Assembly: GCF_030272615.1 (NCBI RefSeq)
Contig: NC_081406.1
Location: 142,567,799 to 142,631,798 of the forward strand
From: Cryptomeria japonica
Taxonomy: Eukaryota; Streptophyta; Pinopsida; Cupressales; Cupressaceae
Direction of reading: 5' to 3'
Length of the DNA stretch: 64,000 nt
The first letter of the stretch is position 1. Every line of letters starts with the position of its first letter. The notes under the pieces are model-generated. The model was not told the DNA's origin, made no database searches, and worked only from the letters and a program-made list of their open reading frames with translations. Shown piece after piece: positions 36,301-47,897 of the stretch. The position numbers and the translations under genes were made by a program.

Positions 36301-36669
36301 TAGAAGTTGCTTGACAACTTTTTTGACAACAATGACAATTTTTGCTCAAATTGTATCTAGTCTCAATCTATGACCCCTATGACCCGATAATGACTCAAAT
36401 AATTCTCCATGATTATAAAAGAATCAAGAATGCTCACGATTGACCAAGGGCACATCACATATACTCAAAACATAGTCACAAAACATTAATACACAAAATA
36501 GTCACAAAACATTGACACACAAAATAGTCACAAAACATTGTCACATATTATTCAAAAATTTGCCTCTAAATATGGTCAAATAAGCTCTTGGCTATTTGAT
36601 TATACAAAAAAATGTCTTTCAAATCATCTCATGGGATTTTATACAAAATTTGGCATTACAATATGTGCG
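36301..36669. other. Spacer with short CACAAAACATTG repeats
   Basis: AATAGTCACAAAACATT-type words occur three to four times between 36470 and 36545. No gene seen. Confidence 0.6.
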
Positions 36670-38947
36670 ATTCAACTCATCGCCATTTTAATATACATGC
36701 ATGAAGAGCAAAAACATACCATCCGTCTCGTATAAATTACCCGTGAACTTGAATTTGAACTCATAAATGAGTGCATGTCACTTGAGCCTGCAAATATACA
36801 ACAATCTAGATAGTTTTCAATGTTAGATTCAATGATCAACCAAAAATATCTACGAACCATTGACGTACCTAGATTACCTGGACCCATCCTAGACTTACAC
36901 CATCACACAATTGTTTCTGCATCTATCAACTCAGCACCACCTTCGTACTTCAATTCTTCCCTAGCTAGGGCTCTTTTCACACATGCTCTTGCACCATCGT
37001 GCTCTCCCTTACCATGTCTAGCCTCAGTGAAATTCTAAAAATTTTGTATACCGCTTGTCATATGCATCCTTGCATTCTTGAATTGTGCGGTGCAATTATA
37101 TGACCATATTAAGTATCGGTTGTATCGTATGTTCCTTTCCCTTAAACTATCATAGAAAACATTAAAGCATCCTTGTACAAACTCTAATGAATGAGTACGA
37201 TCATCACTTATGTAGAAGTGATACTCTCTTACAACCTTTCTATCCTCCTCTATGCTATCATCTACATGCATGAATCCTATGTGTACAAAAATAGAAACTT
37301 GTGTAGAGTGATAATACATGGATTGCAGTTCATTTTGAGGTTGTAGTGTATAATTTTCAGCGAAATCAACGATCGAGACAATGGTGCCAAGAGGAAATGT
37401 GTCCTTACATAACTTGAATTTCTCATCTAACCATCGAGCTCTATGTGTATACATTATGTACTCATAAACTAGTTTCTCTTGAAACATTTTCATAAATTGA
37501 GCTACACATATATCATTTTTCACTAGCTCACATCTCTTCAAATCTTTTCCATCTTTAACTCCATATGTGACTGTCTTGTATTTTCCAAAAGAAACTAGTT
37601 TCGTACCAATTTCATGTGTTCTCTCCAAATGTACACATCTTGGTAAATGTTGCGAACCACCACATATAGCACAAGAACCTTCCAAACAAGGCATCTTATA
37701 ATAAATGTAACCATCATGTCTATTACATAGCACACTTGAAATAAATTCTCTTACCAACTTAGGAGGTGCTTGTATATTACATTCTTGCAAAACATCGTTA
37801 GTGTGCAAAGTAGAACAAATATGATGAAAAATATCATAATGCATGGAAAATTCAATATGCATTTTACAACAACACGTGGTGCGTACATGATTAATCTTAA
37901 TATAAAACGTTTTTGCCATTTCAAAAAATCTTTGAGAAATTCTTATTTGAGGAAACTTTTCAAGAAATATTTCATAAAATTTAGTTTGTCATATCCAAAT
38001 AGTGTTTGACATGTGGCTCACGATTTGTAGACCCAATTCGCCTTCTAACAACATCTCTTTGGTTGGGCGAAACTCTTGTGTTGTCATGCCAAAATTTTTC
38101 AGTTAATGTTTTTAGTGCATCAACAACAACCTTGTCTTTGCATGGTAGTCTACTTGAGAATGCCCAAAGAGAATTATTGTTAGTTTCCTCTATTTTTTCC
38201 TTCCTCTTTAATGCTTTACTTAAGGTTATTCTACTAACGTTTAATGTCTTACTTGTTTTCCTTATCAAACGATCTTTTTTTATTTTCTTGCTCATTATGG
38301 TTGATGTAATGACACGTCGAGTAGCATTAGAATATTTAGTACATGATTTTGAACCAATAGCTTGATATGCATCATATAGATTTCTCACAATAGTTCTTTC
38401 ACTGTTACTTTCAGATGATCTTAGGCCTAGAATTTTCATTGTCTCTCTAAAATTCAAATTTTTAATCATTTGAACAATTAATTGACATCTTGCGGTTTGA
38501 TTTAAGTTATTAAAATAAATTTGCCATATTATTTTAACCATTCTCCTACACGTTCGTTCATTCATTTTATTGGGCATTGACTTCAATATATTCTCATCAA
38601 TGTCAATTAGATACTGTGGTTTCCTAGGAATGATTCTAGGAGGTGTTAACATCGGTGCATTATGTACATTCAATTCATCAAGTAGAGAAGGTGTAATATG
38701 TTCATCATTTAATTGATTATTCAATGTGTTATCTTCTTCAATTACATTAGGTTCAAACGGTAAATCAAATGTCTCTCTTCATTGCTTCAGGTGCATTATA
38801 TTCATTTGGTAAATTGAATTGAGATGTTGAGGATGACATACCTTCTTCTCCCATTGTTCTTATGTCTCACAATTTCTTCATACATTGCCTTTGTCTTTCC
38901 TTTTGAGCCTCTCGTTGTTCCATCGTTCCTTGCTTGTTCTTTCCCAT
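36670..38947 (-). pseudogene. Transposase-like gene of element C, decayed
   Basis: The frame starts at ATG 38947 (MGKNKQGTMEQREAQKERQRQ, very basic). It continues through 38724-37981 with a Lys/Arg-rich helical region, shifts frame near 37985 into 37919-37035, then reads on past a TAG at 37035 and a TGA near 36902 to 36672. The central part has a Cys/His cluster (CLEGSCAICGGSQHLPRC). Then come IVDFAENY, YHFYISDDRTH, a WSYNCTAQFK segment and TEARHGKGEHDG, which I read as the acidic catalytic positions (D, D, E) of a DDE-type nuclease. The Tyr in WSYNC may replace an Asp. Similar DFAENY...GKG proteins occur in eukaryotic transposons, but I cannot name the superfamily. Stops and two frameshifts make it inactive. 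Confidence 0.6.
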
Positions 38948-39289
38948 GGTTGATATCAGTTGTCCTAAATAGGATCATATTACATATATATGTAAACAAA
39001 AGTTCATAAACAAACAAATAACCATAAATATGCATCTTATCACTATTTTTTGGAATCAAACTATTAAACAATCACAATACTGTTGACAAAAACTAATAAG
39101 AACAACAATTCAATCATTTGAAATCATGCAAAAACAAAAAATTCACTTACTTCTATGTATAAAACAGTGATAGAAGTGCAGACACAGTTCCAGTGGGGCC
39201 TTCAACGACCTCAAAAACTTCTTTTGAGGTCGTTGAGGCTCTTGGGAAACTAAAACTATGTCTATAAACCATGTATGCACTACATTAAT

Positions 39290-39515
39290 AACTGCGTACG
39301 CGTTGTTAGTCCATAAAATGTTGACAAGCCCAACGGTATTCTTTTTTCCCATTTTGGACTAATAAGTAGCATGTACGCGCTCCTAAGCCTAAAAAATGTT
39401 ATCGCATGGTAACAAATAATGGGCTCAGTACAAGTAATAAGTACCATGTATGCGCTCCTTTGCCTTAAAAAAGTTATGGTAGGGTAGTGAACTAATAGTT
39501 TCAGTACCCCATACG
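39290..39515. repeat. Inner right cluster of GTACGCGC motifs (element C)
   Basis: Variants CTGCGTACGCGTTG, CATGTACGCGCTCCT, CATGTATGCGCTCCT and CCATACGCACTATT occur about 70 bp apart. They share the motif of the left cluster. Confidence 0.65.
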
Positions 39516-39539
39516 CACTATTGGTAGTAGAAAAGATGT

Positions 39540-39559
39540 GAATGAAAAGGGAGGGAGGA

Positions 39560-39595
<36 letters not shown>

Positions 39596-39944
39596 GGGGG
39601 GGAGAGTAGGGTGGAGGGAGAGAGGAGGGGGGCGAAAGGGAAGGAGGGAGGGAGAGAGGGAGAGAAGAGTGGGGAGGGTGGGAGAGAAGAAGGGGTATGG
39701 AGGAAGGGAGAGAGAGAGTAGGGGGGAGGGAGGGAGAGGAGAGGGGAGAGGGAGAGGGAGAGGGGGGAGGGGTGAGGGAGAGGGAGAGGGAGAGAGAGGG
39801 AGAGGGAGAGAGAGAGGGAAGAAGGGAGAGGGAGAGAGAGGTGGAGAGGTAGAGGGAGGGAGAGAGGGAGAGAGAGAGGGGGGAGGGAAGGAGGGAGAGG
39901 GAGAGAGAGATGGAGGGAGAGAGGGAAAGAAGAGGGGGGAGGGT

Positions 39945-40012
<68 letters not shown>

Positions 40013-40612
40013 GGGGGAGGGAGAGAGGAGGTGGGTTAGAAGGGAAGGAGGGAGGGAGAGAGGGAGAGAAGAGGGGGGAGGATGGGAGAGAAGAAGGGGT
40101 AAGAGGGAGAGAGAGAGGGAGAGAAGAGGAGGCTAGGATGGGAGAGAAGAAGTGGTATGGAGGAAGGGAGAGGGAGAGTAGGGGGAGGGAGGGAGAGGAG
40201 AGGGGGGAGGGAGAGGGAGAGAGAGGGAGAGGGAGAGAGAGAGAGAGAGGAAAGGAGAGGGAGAGAGAGGGAGAGAGAGGGGGGAGGGAAGGTAGAGAGA
40301 GGGAGAGAGGTAGAGGGAGGGAGAGAGGAAGAGAAGAGGGGGGAGGGAAGGAGGGAGAGGGAGAGAGAAAGGACACAGGGCACTATATGACTGATCTCGA
40401 TTGTGACTATAGGAATTAAAAAAGAATAGAAAGAGGGAGGGAGAGAAGAAGAGAAAGAGGGATGGGGTATGGATAAAGGGAGAAGGGGAGAGAGTGAGAG
40501 AGAGAGGGATGGGGTATGGAGGAAGGGAGAAGGGGAGAGAGAGAGAGAGGGAGAGGGAGATAGGGAGAGAATAAGGAGGGGGGACGGAGGCAGAGGAAGA
40601 GATATCGAATCT
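39540..40612 (+). repeat. 1.07 kb almost pure polypurine tract (GA/GGGA-rich)
   Basis: The plus strand is G and A nearly throughout, built from GAGAGG, GGGAGG and a (GA)n run at about 39950-40008. One mixed-sequence interruption lies near 40376-40425. Long open frames on both strands (up to 291 codons, Ser/Pro/Leu or Arg/Glu/Gly only) are artefacts of the simple sequence. Confidence 0.95.
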
Positions 40613-40616
40613 AGGA

Positions 40617-40800
40617 CACAAAATGACCCTTAGAACACAATATGACCCCTAACAACATCTAAGGGGTCATAGGGTGTCCTAAGTGGTCATATGACACTAT
40701 AATATCCCTTAGCACACCATAGAACCTATAACGACACCAAATGGTGTCCTAAGGGGTCATAGAACACCATAGGACACTTTAGAACACCATATGGTGTTGT
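40617..40800. repeat. Minisatellite of GGGGTCATAG / ACACCATA words
   Basis: The phrases CCTAAGGGGTCATAG, GGTGTCCTAA and AGAACACCATA recur four to six times in imperfect order and in both orientations between the two polypurine tracts. Confidence 0.75.
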
Positions 40801-40805
40801 TATGG

Positions 40806-40941
40806 GTTATGGGAGAGAAGAAGAGAAAGAGGGATGTGGTATGGAGGAAGGGAGAAGGGGAGAGAGCAAGAGAGAGAGGGAGGGATCGGGTATGGAGGAA
40901 GGGAGAAGGGGAGAGAGCAAGGGAGAGAGAGAGGGATGGGG

Positions 40942-40978
<37 letters not shown>
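40806..40978 (+). repeat. Second polypurine tract
   Basis: GA-rich, with a ~53-bp unit (TATGGAGGAAGGGAGAAGGG followed by GAGAGAGCAAG) repeated twice, then (GA)n at about 40945-40976. Confidence 0.9.
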
Positions 40979-40981
<3 letters not shown>

Positions 40982-41029
40982 TTGTATGCGTTTGAGAGGG
41001 GGAGACAATACACTCACATGTGTATATAT

Positions 41030-41235
41030 ATGTTTAATATATTATATATTATATGTATATACACATATTATATATACAATAGATCATATTATATACATAT
41101 TATATATTACATATATTATATGTATATACACATATTATATATAGAATATCATATTATACAATAGCGCATACGTGTTGTTTATAGGAAAACAAGCGCGTAC
41201 GCGCTGCTTACACCATAAGTACCCCGTACGTGCTT
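41030..41235. repeat. AT-rich repeat, then outer right GTACGCGC cluster
   Basis: At 41030-41165 the phrase TATATTATATGTATATACAC is repeated. At 41163-41235 three motif variants follow (AGCGCATACGTG, AAGCGCGTACGCGCTGC, CCGTACGTGC), one preceded by ATAGGAAAACAAGC, like the left cluster units. Confidence 0.7.
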
Positions 41236-41250
41236 TTGACTATTTAGGCT

Positions 41251-42781
41251 TGGAAATAGGCCTGGATGACAAAGCTACGGTTTGAAAGTTTGATTTCCCT
41301 CCATTTCTCTCATTTTTCACGTGTTTTATTTTATCAACTTGGTTTATCGACTTTGTCATCATCAAGTTTACACTTCATCAAGTGAGTATTTCTAAAATTG
41401 CCACCATATTTTCACCCATCTTCTGAGCTTTCTAACCATATAATTTTTTTTCAATTTGAACAACAATAACATATTATTATTGAATTTCTTTTACCAGTGT
41501 CTCCATAGTTCTCACAGACATAGGTGCACCATTTTTTGAAAAACTTTTGATATACTTATCCAAATTTAAAAAATTTATATATTATTGTAGTGCACTTGAT
41601 TACTTACAATTTTTTTTTAAAAAATTGTATTTTTTATTTGTTTAGTGCAACTTATGCTTTGCGCACAAACATGTACCTAATTTTCAGGATGTGCTCGATT
41701 GGAAAAATCATAAAAAAAAAACATACTCAACAAAAAATTACAAACAAATACACATATTCTAGTGCTCACTCTTAACTATCTTTTTGCCAAAGGATTTGTC
41801 AAAATACTAAATCTAACTATGACTTTTTTGATGCACACGTCAAACACTATGTTATGTTTTTCAGAAAAAATCAGGGTCAGTTTTTCGTGCACGAAGGATT
41901 TGACCCCCTTAATCTTATCCAATTTTGAAAAAGTTTAGTAGTTTGGAAACTAGATTGAGAGTAATACAATATTTATTTTTTTATTATCTTCATATCTTGA
42001 GTGGATGACTTTCAAATTTTGCCTCCAAGTTCAGGTTCACCTGATTTCATAAATAAAAAAGTGTCCACTTATACCCCCCTTTTTGACCACCATCTTTGTG
42101 CACTTAACCAGAATCATTATTCTATCTAAATTATATGAGAATATAACAAAATAAATCATCCCAAGAAAATATACACAACAAGAGTTTGATATGCTTCGTT
42201 TTCCTACTATTGCATGGTCATTTTACCTCCTTTTGGTAAAAAACTTGATTGTTGTAGCATTGTTTTGTGTTTTTGAGTTGATTTTTTCTATAATTTTGGG
42301 CCCCTTAAAAGCACTTTTAATTGCACACAATAATAATTTATACCCGGACATGATTTGAACTATCTAAATAAAAATAAAAATTATGAGAAATTATGCTTAA
42401 TCATACAAAGGAACAAATATCTAATTAAAAATATGAATGAGACAAAAATAACATATAAAAAATGTCTATAAAAATCACATCATTATGTATTCTTTGAAAG
42501 AAAACTAGTTGATTTTAGCAACATAATGAAGTGTGTATAACCACTATGTACATAGAAATTTAGTAAACTAGACTCGTTATTATAGATCCAATATATCAAA
42601 GGACATATGTGAGTCCACCAACACAACAAAAGAACAAAGCCTACACGCATAGCTGCCCAATGAGGATTTGAACCTTGGTGGCAGTTTTACCAAGCAAGTG
42701 TTTTAACCCTTGCATTACATGTGTCCCCCTAATCAAAGGACATTTTTCTTAATACTCCATATATTTAATCTAATTAAAAAG
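41251..42781. other. AT-rich spacer, no gene seen
   Basis: No domain-bearing frame was found. It ends at the stop codon of the terpene synthase pseudogene. Confidence 0.5.
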
Positions 42782-43967
42782 TTATATAGGTACCGGTTCA
42801 GTCATGGCTTTGGTGATAAGTTTTTTTGTCTCAATGTCTGAGACACTAATTCCATCTCTTTCTTTGTAGAGAAGTTGGATACCTTTTGATAATGCATATT
42901 TATGATATTTTCTGATTATTGGAACATTATCAGGTTTCAAATATTCCCAATTTAGTTCCTTGATTTTTTCATCAATTAAGAAATTGAGATACTCCAATGC
43001 ATCCTCCTCTATAGATCTAGGATTGTCTTTCAAATAACACGCTATGCTCGATGCTAGTTCTCCATGATCTACCTCAGCCTTCAAAAATACCATTACACTT
43101 TTATAAAATTTCAAATTAAATGCCTTTAAACCAATTTAATTGATTATATGCATGGAAAAACATGATATCTTGAAAGTTGAATTGACTAAATTTATAACAT
43201 ACCTTGAAAGTCTTTGTGTCACCTCTTAATCTAAGGGTTAAGCATAGAAGATCATTGAACTTTGAAGGGTAATCAATTTCTTTTATAATATCATCATCAA
43301 TGGGCACATCCAATGATAGTAGTGGTTGTAAGGTCACAACACGATACCCAAAGCTTACTTTTCCATTCTCTAAATATTCCTCCAAAGATGGTATATACCC
43401 CGTAGCAATCCAAGTTGCTTCCACCATGAAAGAATCTATGCAAATTTCCCACTATACACAAACAATATTCCAAGTTAATTTGTTAATACTTGAATTTATA
43501 AATAAATTACTATGAAAATTCTACATAAAATAAGTCTCTGAACGAAATTAAATCAAATATTTATATAACTCTAAAAAATGTAAAAATCAAATCATTTCAT
43601 AATGTTAAGGAAAACCAAAATATATTTTGATAGGCCATGCATATGTACTAATTTATTTTTATTGTAAACCAGATTATGTTATATACAGGTAAAATTCTAT
43701 AGTTAATATATGATACATATATAATACCATACTTTTTTACATGAAAATGTAAGATTAGGACCACACACACACAAACACACATATATATGTATGTAATATA
43801 CATACATACATACATACATGCATATATACATACTTATATACATACATATATGTGTGTGTGTGTGTATGTATGTATGTATGCATGCATGTATGTATGTATG
43901 TATGCATGTATACATTTATATATGTATATATATACATATATATATGTGTGTGTGTGTATACACACAC

Positions 43968-43998
<31 letters not shown>

Positions 43999-44224
43999 TG
44001 TATGTATGTATGTATGTATGTATGTATGTATGTATGTATATATATGTGTGTTTATATATACACACACATACACACACATATACATGTATGTAATATATGC
44101 ACACACATACACACACATATGTATGTATGTAATATATGTGTTTATATATACCAAACACACACAAACACACATATATATGTATGTAATATACATACATACA
44201 TACATGCATACATACATACATATA

Positions 44225-44255
<31 letters not shown>

Positions 44256-44469
44256 ATGCATGCATGTATGTATGTATGTATGTATACATATACATGTATA
44301 CATTTATATATGTATATATATACATATATGTGTGTGTGTGTATACACACACATATGTATATATGTAGGTATGTATGTATGTATGTATGTATGTATGTATA
44401 TATATGTGTTTATATATATACACACATACACACACATATATGTATATATATGTATATGTATATCTACAT

Positions 44470-44508
<39 letters not shown>

Positions 44509-44599
44509 TACATGTACACGTACACATACACGTACACGTACACGTACACGTACATGTACATGCACACGCACACACACACACACACACACACACGTACAC

Positions 44600-44672
<73 letters not shown>

Positions 44673-46323
44673 TACATACGCACACACCCACACACACACA
44701 CACACACACATACTAAAAGAGTAAGTATTAATAATAGTATGAAAAAATCCCTCCTACTTAGTATATGATGTTAGCTATAATGATATTTTAATAACTCGAT
44801 ATAAATAAATAAAAATTAAACAATTAATATATATTTTTATTATCAATTATAGTTAACAAGTATAAGAAAGGATAATAAAAACCCACTCTTTGCATAGAAG
44901 GAAATAAGAGATCAATACATCAAGAAAACTGCAAAACATATGCTTTATATATAATTATGTTGTAACTTATTTCCTTTTTAAATAAAACAAGTGCATTTTA
45001 AATTATTTCACCTTTGTATTATGGTTCATACTTTTAATGAATTATAAATGAGATGTTAGTAATGAAGATGTATTTAAGATTAAATGTTTTGGTGAAATGA
45101 ATATATTAGTTGAATTAAATTTCTTGTTTTTACACTCTATACTAATATAATAAAAATTGCACATATGAAAAATTAAGTATTTATATAAACATACAACTTT
45201 ACGCGCATAGTTAAGTTTGTCTCTTTCTTGTGTTTTTTCAGCCTCTTGAGCCATGCTTCTCACACCCTCATCAAAGGCCTTGAATGCCACTTTCATAAAT
45301 TCCGGAAGTGCTTCCATGAATGCTAAATCCCACCTTCATAAAGCATAAGACAATCTATTATCACAATATCTACCTATCAATATATTAATATATTAAAATG
45401 CTTATTGTCTACTAATGTCTAGAGAAATATGTTTTGAAAAGTACATAAGAAATATGGAAAGATAAAACAATTTACATTTCTTCTTACTATAAAATATGAT
45501 ATATGTTATCATTAATCTATTAGTTGTTTATATGGACAACATGGTCCCTATATAAATAACTAGATTTGTAGCATGCACATGAGTGATTTCTTCCTTTAAC
45601 TCACACCAATTACCAATATAAGTTGTACATACCTCTTAATGGCTTGTGTGAAGAGTTTAAGTTCATCCAAAGTTCCGTAAGTGTCATAAATATCATCTAA
45701 ACAAGTGAGAAATGTACACATCTTTGCAAACCCAATTCTAAAAGTAGAATATTTTGGATCGATACACACTCCAGCTGCCGAAAAGTAAAATTCCACATGG
45801 CGATGATGAGCAAACTCTAGTTTATCTAGACCACACTCTTTCCACCATCTAGAATGCACACACACTACTAAATCAACATGATTTTCTAATCATTCAACTA
45901 TAATGTATATTGTAAATGACTAAGGCACCAAACTAAAAGGACATCTTTCATAACATGAATTTTTTATCTTGAGACAATTTGGAGCTCTCATTGTTGAATT
46001 GATTGGATCATATTGAAGTCCAACTTTACTAGTTCTAGAAGTTTTGAGTTATAAATACTACAACAATTCCAAATTTACGATGTTAGAATATTTTAGATAT
46101 GTTTAAGAAAAATTAATACATCCAAGTTTACGTTGTATTAAAATAAAAAATCAACTGTGTAAATTAAAATTTCCAGAGGTTTTAAATTAGTAGATCATGA
46201 GTATGTTATAAGGAAATGGAATTACTTGTTTGTGGTCTTGGCATCTCCATATATGTCAATATAAGTCCTTGCTTCCAACCTAGGCACATTGGTGTGCCAA
46301 CCATACTCTAGATTGTATTTTAT
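42782..46323 (-). pseudogene. C-terminal half of a TPS-d terpene synthase, inactivated
   Basis: Six exons on the minus strand: 46323-46226 ([16 protein letters not shown]); about 46042-45968 (LLELVKLDFNMIQSIQQ, TGA, ELQIVSR); 45848-45633 ([13 protein letters not shown] ... [19 protein letters not shown], containing the Mg-binding DDIYD); 45333-45198 (ALPEFMKVAFKAFDEG); 43451-43203 ([17 protein letters not shown] ... RLRGDTKTF); and 43078-42782 (AEVDHGELASS to the end, EPVPI). The second metal-binding motif GDTKTFKAE is split across the last two exons. Such enzymes cyclise geranyl or farnesyl diphosphate. Lesions: a TGA at 45990-45988, and AT instead of GT at the donor after 45968; the acceptor before 46042 also lacks AG. 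The N-terminal exons are not in the window, because a gypsy element occupies the upstream side from 46409. Confidence 0.85.
43766..44712. repeat. 0.95 kb compound microsatellite inside a TPS intron
   Basis: Blocks of (TATG)n, (CATA)n, (TG)n and the hexamer (ACACAT)n, with an ACGTAC-rich centre at about 44515-44560. A ~380-bp segment is duplicated: 43762-43980 closely resembles 44156-44370 (GGACCACACACACACAAACACAC-like start, ATGCATGCATGTATG, ATACATTTATATATG). It lies in the intron between exons ending at 45198 and starting at 43451. All the long open frames here are repeat artefacts. Confidence 0.95.
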
Positions 46324-46408
46324 CTGTTGCATCACATAAATTAGAATCTTAGTTGATAAATGGATTGATAAGATTAATATGAAAAAATATTAATGATTAC
46401 ATGGATAC

Positions 46409-47809
46409 TGTAGTCACACAAATCTGTCCAGCTTAATTAAATAAATATTCGCTATTTATTTGATTAAAAATCCACTAGCCATCAATTAATTAAATTAATA
46501 TTTAATTAATTCATCCCCAAACATTCTTCTATTTATTAAATAAATTATTCAATTTATTTTAATTAATTCATTAAATCAAATTCACAATCAATTAAATAAA
46601 TAAAATCTATTTATTTAATTAAATCCCCTTTTTCTCTTTTAAATAAATTAAATAAAACATTTATTTAAATCATTATCCCCCCCCCACTTGCATTTTCCTA
46701 CAAATGCAACTTGCACACATTTATTGAAATAAATGAATTTTTATTTTAATAAAATCCTATTTTCCCTCACCCACCAAATCCACTTGCAAAACCTAATCCC
46801 CTTCTAGATTCTTCTAACCCCCTTCCTAATTAGCCTAATCCATCCCCTAATTATTGTCACATTCCTAAGCAAAATGGAGTCACTTCTCAAAGACTCCAAA
46901 GTCTTTCAAAAGCATTTAATGCTTTGTGTGTTCAACAAATTAACCCTCAAAGTCTTCAAAGACCACTAAAGGCTCTTACATGACCATTTATGGCTCTTAC
47001 ATAACCATTTATGGTTATTTCAAACTTGTCCCCCCAAACATTTATTGTTTTGACCATATTCATCCATTTCACATTTGCACAAGAGTTTATCCATTGGATA
47101 AAAGCTTTATTCTTTGAATAAAGATTTTATTCATTCAACCAACCTTGACTCTAAAATCCCAAGGTCATATCAGGCATTTAATGCTTATTCCCTCTCCTCT
47201 CAACCTATCTCACATTGACACTTGTCATCCTGGGATTGGGTTGAAAGCCCTCACATGGATTTGAAATCATTCAATCCTGACCCTTGTTGAGATTGCTCAA
47301 TCTCAACCATCCATTGCTCCATTTTTCCTATAAATAGAGCCCATTTCTTCATAATCCAGATCCTGAAAACTTGTATGCATCTAAGTTATAGACATTTTTA
47401 GAGAGCATTTTTAGCATAATCATCTAATATCTTGTTATTTTGGTTAAAATACATCAGTTTAGCATCAATAGCATAGCATTAGCTTTTTATTTCACATTCA
47501 AAGCTCAATACTACAATCTCAATCCTCCATAAGCATCCATAGTGCAAAAAGCTGCTGAGAGCTACACTATTTTGGAACTTGGAGAGGAGAGGAACAAGGG
47601 AGAAAGGAACCAAAACCATGCTAAGAGGCATTTGGAGATGCCTCATTATCTGTGCTTCTTTAGTTAGATATATTAGCATGTTTTTAGTATCTCTCTTGAT
47701 ATGCCTTTTTAGATTAGTTTTTGATTGACTAACACTAACTATCTAACGGTTTTGTGTCTTTTTGTGTTGTTGATCATTTACTAACCTTGTGCCATTTAGG
47801 AGGGCGTCA
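46409..47809 (+). repeat. 5' LTR of the gypsy element (1401 bp)
   Basis: Starts TGTAGTCACACAAATC and ends GGGCGTCA, two bases before the primer site. It contains AT-rich TTAATTAAATAAAT blocks and a C-run at about 46678-46686. The first ~1130 bp match 62895-64000 with about eight or nine substitutions and a few indels, the largest about 29 bp near 47004-47035. Confidence 0.9.
47329..47337 (+). promoter_or_regulatory. TATA box of the gypsy 5' LTR
   Basis: TATAAATAG is preceded by TTTTTCC and preserved at 63789-63797 in the right LTR. Transcription would be expected to start about 30 bp downstream, giving an R-U5 of about 450 bp. This is inferred from sequence only. Confidence 0.65.
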
Positions 47810-47811
47810 TT

Positions 47812-47837
47812 TGGTGAACCCGACGTGAATCGAACAC
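47812..47837 (+). other. Primer binding site, apparently tRNA-Trp, 26 nt
   Basis: TGGTGAACCCGACGTGAA followed by TCGAACAC is complementary to the 3' end of plant tRNA-Trp(CCA) as I remember that sequence (CCA, acceptor stem and all of the T arm). Complementarity seems to break at the next base. It begins two bases after the LTR. The length is greater than the usual 12-18 nt. Confidence 0.7.
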
Positions 47838-47897
47838 CCAAAAATACCATTTTTTTTGCAAACTAACATGTTTGATTGTTGAAATTGCCACACAGGT

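Larger units (their letters stand above)
30530..41250. mobile_element. Probable large DNA transposon C with two convergent genes
   Basis: A ~10.7 kb unit is inferred from clusters of one motif, variants of GCGCGTACGCGCT, at its left (30542-30715) and right (39290-39515 and 41160-41235) parts. Between them lie two decayed genes facing each other: a multi-exon plus-strand gene (30843-33468) and a minus-strand transposase-like gene (36670-38947). A 359-360 bp tandem array lies between the genes. I could not find convincing terminal inverted repeats or a target-site duplication, so the outer limits are approximate and the superfamily is unassigned. Confidence 0.5.

Noticed and set aside
34022-36303. 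Series of similar plus-strand open frames of 65-180 codons
   Set aside because: They are the same segments of the 360-bp tandem unit read in shifting frames; one-base indels between copies break any long gene.
39501-40621. Open frames of 115-291 codons on both strands (Ser/Pro/Leu or Arg/Glu/Gly only)
   Set aside because: They come from the GA/CT simple sequence, which lacks stop codons in most frames; composition is not that of a protein.
30431-41300. Terminal inverted repeats of element C
   Set aside because: The best similarity between the ends (GGTTTTAAAATTTGAAATTCCC near 30525 and GGTTTGAAAGTTTGATTTCCC near 41280, quoted as short motifs) is direct, not inverted, and weak.
43703-44768. 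Overlapping open frames up to 309 codons made of Tyr, Thr, His, Ile, Val, Cys and Met
   Set aside because: Artefacts of ATGT/ACAC microsatellite sequence in all six frames.
42782-46323. Naming the pseudogene as a specific synthase such as taxadiene synthase
   Set aside because: The visible half shows only general TPS-d features; the product cannot be inferred, and diterpene class II motifs would lie outside the window.
47812-47837. Fragment of a tRNA gene
   Set aside because: Only the complement of a tRNA 3' end is present, at the exact place of a retroelement primer site, and no other tRNA part is nearby.
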